The position numbers and the translations under genes are program-made. A stretch of DNA of 64,000 nucleotides from Stenotrophomonas sp. SY1. Its GTDB lineage: Bacteria > Pseudomonadota > Gammaproteobacteria > Xanthomonadales > Xanthomonadaceae. Below are positions 59,598 through 64,000 of this stretch, piece after piece. Position 1 is the stretch's first letter, and every line of letters starts with the position of its first letter. Under the pieces are notes generated by a model. The model worked only from the letters and a program-made list of their open reading frames with translations, did no database searches and was not told where the DNA came from. The DNA is taken from contig NZ_JAJOYR010000001.1 in the NCBI RefSeq assembly GCF_021202945.1, forward strand, positions 1,550,001 to 1,614,000. Direction: 5' to 3'.

Positions 59598-60440
59598 TCA
59601 ACCGAAGCGACCGGTGATGTAATCCTCGGTCTGCTTCTTGGAGGGGTTGGAGAAGATCACTTCGGTGCGGTCGTGTTCGATCAGGTCGCCCAGGTACATG
59701 AAGGCGGTGTAGTCGGACACGCGCGCTGCCTGCTGCATGTTGTGGGTGACGATGGCGATGGTGTAATCGCTCTTCAGCTCCTCGACCAGCTGCTCGATGC
59801 GGCTGGTGGAGATCGGGTCCAGCGCCGAGGTCGGCTCGTCGAGCAGCAGCACGTCCGGGCGCAGCGCCACGGCACGGGCGATGCACAGGCGCTGCTGCTG
59901 GCCACCGGACAGGCCAAGCGCGCTCTGGTTGAGCTTGTCCTTAACTTCGTCCCACAACGCGCCCTGGCGCAGCGCGTGTTCGACGCGCACGTTCATCTCG
60001 GCCTTGGACAGCTTCTCGTGGTGGCGGATGCCATAGGCCACGTTCTCGAAGATGGTCATCGGGAACGGCACCGGCTTCTGGAACACCATGCCGACCTTCG
60101 AACGCAGGCGGTTCAACGGGTACTTCGAGGACAGGATGTTCTCGCCGTCCAGCAACACTTCACCGCGCGCTTCCAGCTTGGGATACAGCGCGTACATGCG
60201 GTTGAAGATGCGCAGCAGGGTGGACTTGCCGCAACCGGAGGGGCCGATCAGCGCGGTGACGCGCTTTTCCGGGATCTCCAGGTTGATGCTCTTCAACGCA
60301 TGGAACTTGTCGTAGTAGAAGTCCAAGCCGCGTGCAGCCAGCTTCACCGGCGCCGGCGCATGCAACTCCTGGTTGGAGGCAGGCACGCTGATGCGCTGCA
60401 TGGGCACGGCATTGTTGAGGTCGTTCATGGGAAGGTCCAT
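59598..60440 (-). CDS. pstB: phosphate ABC transporter ATPase PstB
   Basis: ATPase of the high-affinity phosphate importer, about 280 residues. Walker [10 protein letters not shown], signature [14 protein letters not shown], Walker [15 protein letters not shown]-loop [14 protein letters not shown]. The start could be the ATG at 60440 (5 bp after pstA) or at 60428; neither has a strong Shine-Dalgarno, so coupling to pstA is likely. Confidence 0.96.
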   Translation of the reverse strand: MDLPMNDLNNAVPMQRISVPASNQELHAPAPVKLAARGLDFYYDKFHALKSINLEIPEKRVTALIGPSGCGKSTLLRIFNRMYALYPKLEARGEVLLDGENILSSKYPLNRLRSKVGMVFQKPVPFPMTIFENVAYGIRHHEKLSKAEMNVRVEHALRQGALWDEVKDKLNQSALGLSGGQQQRLCIARAVALRPDVLLLDEPTSALDPISTSRIEQLVEELKSDYTIAIVTHNMQQAARVSDYTAFMYLGDLIEHDRTEVIFSNPSKKQTEDYITGRFG

Positions 60441-60445
60441 GGCAA

Positions 60446-61324
60446 TCAGTCGTTTGAGATTCGGTTGCGCAGCAGCAGGCCGCGAGCAGAGAGGCTGACC
60501 AGCAGTACGAACAGGGTCAGAACCAGGGCGCCGGCCCAGGCCAGCACCTGCCATGTTTCATAAGGACTGCCGGCAAACTGGTTCATCACCACCGGCACCG
60601 AGGCCATCGGCTGGAACACGTTGGAGTTCCAGTACTGGTTGCCGAAGGCGGTGAACAGCAGCGGCGCGGTTTCACCGGAGATGCGCGCCAGCGAAAGCAG
60701 GATGCCGGTGACGATGCCGGCCAGGGCGCTGCGGTACAGCACCTGCATGATCACCTTCCACTGCGGCACGCCCAGCGCCAGTGCGGCTTCGCGCATCTGC
60801 ACCGGAACCAGCCGCAGCATTTCGTCGGTGGTGCGGATCACCACCGGCAGCACGATGAAGGCCAGCGACAGCGCGCCGGCGAAGGCCGAGAACTGGCCGC
60901 CGGTCTGCATCACGTACAGCGTGTAGACGAACAGGCCCAGCACGATCGACGGAGCCGACAGCAGGATGTCATTGACGAAGCGCACCACCGTGCCGGCCTT
61001 GCGTGCGTTGCCGTACTCGGCCAGCCAGGTGCCGGCGGCCACGCCCAGCGGCGTACCGATGCCGATGGCCATGGCGCACATCACCGCCGAGCCGAAGAAC
61101 GCATTGAGCAGGCCGCCCTGCTGCATCGGCGGCGGCGTCATCTTGGTGAAAAGATCAAGATTGATGCCCGGCAGGCCCTTGGACAGCAGCGTCCACAGGA
61201 TCCAGCCGAGGAAGAACAGGCCAAACAGTGCCGTGGCACAGCCCAGCAGCAGCGCCACGCCGTTGACGATGCGGCGACGCAGGTACAGCGCGTCGGCGGT
61301 CTTGTTGATAGCGACGGTGGACAT
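60446..61324 (-). CDS. pstA: phosphate ABC transporter permease PstA
   Basis: Inner membrane permease, 292 residues with six helices; the EAA loop [21 protein letters not shown] contacts PstB. It overlaps the pstC stop by one base (TGATG), so translation is coupled. Confidence 0.96.
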   Translation of the reverse strand: MSTVAINKTADALYLRRRIVNGVALLLGCATALFGLFFLGWILWTLLSKGLPGINLDLFTKMTPPPMQQGGLLNAFFGSAVMCAMAIGIGTPLGVAAGTWLAEYGNARKAGTVVRFVNDILLSAPSIVLGLFVYTLYVMQTGGQFSAFAGALSLAFIVLPVVIRTTDEMLRLVPVQMREAALALGVPQWKVIMQVLYRSALAGIVTGILLSLARISGETAPLLFTAFGNQYWNSNVFQPMASVPVVMNQFAGSPYETWQVLAWAGALVLTLFVLLVSLSARGLLLRNRISND

Positions 61325-62292
61325 CAGTTGCCCTCCTTGCGGGACAGACGCATCAGCATCAGGCGGGCGATGGCCAGCACCACGAAGGTGACGATGAACA
61401 GCACAAAGCCGAGCAGCAGCAGCGCCGAGCGGTAGGTTTCAGTGGCTTCGCCGAAGTCGTTGGCGATCAGCGCGGCGATGGTGGTGCCGGGTTCCAGCAG
61501 CGACGGGGTCAGGCGCACGCTGTTGCCGATGACGAAGGCCACCGCCATGGTTTCGCCCAGGGCGCGGCCCAGGCCGAGGAAGATGCCGCCGATCACCGCA
61601 GAGCGGGTGTAGGGCAGGACGATGTCCCAGCTCACTTCCCACTTGGTCGAACCCAGTGCGTAGGCCGATTCCTTCAGGCGGGTCGGAACGGTGAGGAATA
61701 CCTCACGCATCACCGAGGAGATGAACGGGATCACCATGATCGCCAGCACGAAGCCGGCGGTGAGCATGCCGATACCCAGCGGCGGGCCCTGGAACAGGAC
61801 GCCGATGATCGGCAAGCCGCCGAGGTTTTCATTGAGGAACGGGGTGACGTATTCGGTCATCACCGGTACCAGCACGAACAGGCCCCACATGCCGTAGATG
61901 ATCGACGGGATGCCGGCCAGCAGTTCGATGGCGGTGCCGACCGGGCCACGCAGCCAGCGCGGTGCGACCTCGGTCAGGAAGAAGGCGATGCCGAAGCTCA
62001 CCGGTACGGCAATCAGCATCGCGATGACGGCGGTGACCACCGTGCCGTAGATCGGTGCCAGCGCACCGAACTTGTTCTCGACCGGGTTCCAGTCGGAGGA
62101 GTAGAAGAAGCTCAGGCCCTGCTCCTGCAGGGCGTGGCGACCTCCCCACAGCATCGACAGCGCGGCACTGGCCAGGGCGACCAGCACGAAGATCACGGTG
62201 GCGATCAGGAACCAGCGGAACAGCCGGTCGTTGCGGGCATCGCGCAGATCACGCGAGCTGGGCGAAACAAGAGACGGTGCGATGGCATTCAT
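61324..62292 (-). CDS. pstC: phosphate ABC transporter permease PstC
   Basis: Second permease, about 322 residues, six helices after a cytoplasmic N-terminus; EAA loop [20 protein letters not shown]. Start is taken as the ATG at 62292 ([15 protein letters not shown]); the frame is open to 62337. It is separated from pstS by 205 bp with hairpins. Confidence 0.94.
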   Translation of the reverse strand: MNAIAPSLVSPSSRDLRDARNDRLFRWFLIATVIFVLVALASAALSMLWGGRHALQEQGLSFFYSSDWNPVENKFGALAPIYGTVVTAVIAMLIAVPVSFGIAFFLTEVAPRWLRGPVGTAIELLAGIPSIIYGMWGLFVLVPVMTEYVTPFLNENLGGLPIIGVLFQGPPLGIGMLTAGFVLAIMVIPFISSVMREVFLTVPTRLKESAYALGSTKWEVSWDIVLPYTRSAVIGGIFLGLGRALGETMAVAFVIGNSVRLTPSLLEPGTTIAALIANDFGEATETYRSALLLLGFVLFIVTFVVLAIARLMLMRLSRKEGN

Positions 62293-62357
62293 GGCAGCGG
62301 CGTAGGCCCAAGGGGGAGGCGGGGATGCGTCAGTCACGCGTCAGGGGAGGAGACCGT

Positions 62358-62489
62358 CATTCCCGCGACGGCGGGAATCGCTCTTGCCTTTACCCCGGCA
62401 TAGCAACAGCAGAGAAGCAGCCGAAGCGATCCCCGCCAGCGCGGGGGTGTCGCCAGGACAAAGGCAGGTGCGCTGGCGGCGCACCCGCC
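62358..62489 (-). repeat. hairpins between pstS and pstC
   Basis: An ATTCCCGC/GCGGGAAT palindrome (62359-62378, loop GACG), a genus-typical small repeat, and a hairpin directly behind the pstS stop (62463-62489: 7-bp core 67-73 with 79-85, extendable past one mismatch). The second could protect pstS mRNA or partly stop transcription so that PstS is made in excess. Confidence 0.65.
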
Positions 62490-62497
62490 TGATGACA

Positions 62498-63586
62498 TCA
62501 CTTGAACTCAGCGGCCCAGTAGCTTTCGATCTGGGCGACCAGTTCGGCCGGCAGCGGCACGTAGTGCAGTTCGTTGGCCTGTGCCTGGCCGTTCTCGAAC
62601 GCCCACTTGAAGAAGGCGCGGGTATCGGCGCTGCGCTTGGCATCCTTGGGCTGCTTGTGCATCAGCATGAAGTTGGTGGCGGTGATCGGCCACGCATTGG
62701 CGCCCGGGGCGTTGGTGATGACCAGGTTGAAGTCCTTGGCGTTGGCCCAGTCGGCGCTGGCGGCAGCGGCGGCAAAGGTCTCGGCGGTCGGCTGCACCCA
62801 GGTGCCGGCGGCGTTCTGCATCGAGGCGTACGGCATCTGGTTCTGCAGTGCGTAGGCCAGTTCGACGTAGCCGATCGAACCCTTGATCTGCTTCACGTAC
62901 GAAGCCACGCCTTCATTGCCCTTGCCACCCACGCCGTCCGGCCACTGCACCGAGGTGCCTTCACCGACCTTGTCCTTCCATTCGGTGCTGACCTTGGACA
63001 GGTAGTTGGAGAAGTTGAAGGTGGTGCCCGAACCGTCGGAGCGGTGCACCAGGGTGATCTTGGCATCAGGCAGCGGCACGCCCGGATTGGCGTCGGCGAT
63101 GGCCTTGTCATTCCACTTGGTGACCTTGCCCAGGAAGATATCCGCGAGCAGCGGGCCGCTCAGGCGCAACTGGCCCGGCTGCAGGCCTTCCAGGTTGACC
63201 ACCGGGACCACGCCGCCAATGGCCGACGGGAACTGGCCCAGGCCAGCCTGCGCCAGCTCTTCGCTGGACAGCGGCTTGTCGGAGGAACCGAAGTCCACGG
63301 TGCCGGCCTTGATCTGGGCGATACCGCCGCCCGAGCCGATGGACTGGTAATTGATCTTGGCGCCGGTGGCGGCGTTGTAGTCAGCCGACCACTTGGACAC
63401 CAGCGGGAAGATGAACGAAGCGCCGGCGCCGGAGATTTCGGCGGTCAGCTTGTCAGCGGCGCCCGGTGCGCCGGCAGCGGCATTTTCCGGGGTCGAAGCG
63501 GCCTGGTTGCCAGCGCCACCGCAGGCCGACAGGCCTAGGGCGATGGCCAGCGAAAGGGCGGCAAGACCGGTTGTGTGCAACTTCAT
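62498..63586 (-). CDS. pstS: phosphate-binding lipoprotein PstS
   Basis: Periplasmic binding protein of the high-affinity phosphate importer, 362 residues. Lipobox LSAC (Cys22). Phosphate-site motifs: SGAGASFIFPLVSKW, QSIGSGGGI, FGSSDKPLS and HRSDGSGTTFNFSNYLS. The ATG at 63586 has GGAG seven bases upstream and is preferred over the ATG four codons before. It heads pstSCAB-phoU behind Pho-box-like sites. Confidence 0.96.
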   Translation of the reverse strand: MKLHTTGLAALSLAIALGLSACGGAGNQAASTPENAAAGAPGAADKLTAEISGAGASFIFPLVSKWSADYNAATGAKINYQSIGSGGGIAQIKAGTVDFGSSDKPLSSEELAQAGLGQFPSAIGGVVPVVNLEGLQPGQLRLSGPLLADIFLGKVTKWNDKAIADANPGVPLPDAKITLVHRSDGSGTTFNFSNYLSKVSTEWKDKVGEGTSVQWPDGVGGKGNEGVASYVKQIKGSIGYVELAYALQNQMPYASMQNAAGTWVQPTAETFAAAAASADWANAKDFNLVITNAPGANAWPITATNFMLMHKQPKDAKRSADTRAFFKWAFENGQAQANELHYVPLPAELVAQIESYWAAEFK

Positions 63587-63640
63587 GGGGCACTCCATAG
63601 CGGGAGAAATGCCGGCAGGGCCAGCGGATGAGGCTATGAA

Positions 63641-63669
63641 ATGATGTTTTTGTTACAGCCTCATTACAT
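63641..63669 (-). promoter_or_regulatory. PhoB-box-like half sites upstream of pstS
   Basis: On the minus strand three 7-mers at exact 11-bp spacing: ATGTAAT, GAGG, CTGTAAC, AAAA, ACATCAT. The first two match CTGTCAT at five of seven positions, the third at four. The AT-rich spacers and the location 55 bp before pstS fit a PhoB operator. Confidence 0.7.
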
Positions 63670-63834
63670 CGTGAAGGGAATCTGAAAATCCCCGCCACGT
63701 CAGGGGCTTGGGTGGTGGAGGCGGGGCCGTCGGGGAGACATGAAATCCGGGTCTGGAAGGATTTGCGTCACCGCTGCCGGGGTGACTCATGCTGCGCCTG
63801 CCGGCGCTGGTTGGGCGTGAATGCGGGTGCCCCA

Positions 63835-63867
63835 AAAAAAGAGGCGCGGATCGCTTGATCCGCGCCT
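63835..63867 (-). terminator. terminator of the upstream pstS paralogue
   Basis: 11-bp stem (63842-63852 with 63857-63867), loop 4 nt, then C and seven T on the minus strand, 37 bp past the stop of the gene entering from the right edge. Confidence 0.94.
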
Positions 63868-63903
63868 GAGACGACGAGGGAGAGGGTCCCGCCGGCTCTT
63901 TAC

Positions 63904-64000
63904 TCAGTAACGCAGGTTCTGCTGCCAGTAGGTTTCGATCTGGCGCACCAGCGCATCCGGCAGCGGCACGTAGTCCAGCTGGCGGGCCTGCGCATCACCG
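63904..64000 (-). CDS. second PstS-like phosphate-binding protein (C-terminal end)
   Basis: The last 32 codons of a gene that continues beyond the right edge. The visible end (LDYVPLPDALVRQIETYW, ending NLRY) aligns with the end of PstS (LHYVPLPAELVAQIESYW). It has its own terminator, so the two binding-protein genes are tandem but separately ended. Confidence 0.85.
   Translation of the reverse strand, partial: GDAQARQLDYVPLPDALVRQIETYWQQNLRY

Overview
The window is chromosomal, GC-rich (about two-thirds G+C) DNA from a member of the Xanthomonadaceae, most likely Stenotrophomonas. Evidence: an EmrCAB-type and a MacABC-type tripartite pump, each beside its own regulator as known in S. maltophilia; GTAG-headed palindromes like the SMAG repeats of that genus; a tpm gene; and overall gene order. 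There is no insertion sequence, prophage, CRISPR array or rRNA operon. Species is not resolved.

Region 1 (1-13.5 kb, minus strand) is the conserved envelope/translation block rpsB, tsf, pyrH, frr, uppS, cdsA, dxr, rseP, bamA, lpxD, fabZ. It differs from the E. coli order by an HDOD-GGDEF gene between tsf and pyrH and by the lack of skp. Region 2 (13.5-18.2 kb) is a four-gene archaic chaperone-usher pilus operon sitting in the normally conserved divergent junction between rpsB and map. Region 3 (18.6-24.8 kb, plus strand) is map, glnD, dapD, a Spx/ArsC-like gene and dapE.

Region 4 (24.8-33.1 kb) is mixed: a Qnr-like pentapeptide-repeat protein, a Sel1 lipoprotein, asnB, a secreted RidA-like protein, a penicillin-acylase family enzyme, a bacterioferritin and tpm. 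Upstream of asnB lies the most interesting feature of the window: a 32-codon reading frame with seven Asn codons (four consecutive), followed by a T-tailed terminator and a perfectly placed competing antiterminator. This is the layout of ribosome-mediated attenuation responding to asparagine.

Region 5 (33.1-46.5 kb) holds parC (its 3' end followed by a 94-bp tandem duplication), the emrR-emrCAB efflux operon, three tRNA-Leu(CAG) genes each with its own promoter and terminator, rnr, rlmB and a P1-family peptidase. Region 6 (46.9-55.7 kb) holds macABC, the divergent macRS two-component pair, a degenerate GGDEF protein and rnt.

Region 7 (56-58.6 kb) is a bufferin/HvfABC-type RiPP operon: a precursor with two [10 protein letters not shown] motifs, a DUF692 (MNIO) enzyme and a DUF2063 partner, next to an RcnB-like periplasmic protein. 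Region 8 (58.8-64 kb) is the phosphate operon pstS-pstC-pstA-pstB-phoU, preceded by PhoB-box-like half sites and by the end of a second pstS. Intergenic gaps are filled with several families of short palindromic repeats, one copy of which lies in frame inside the acylase gene.
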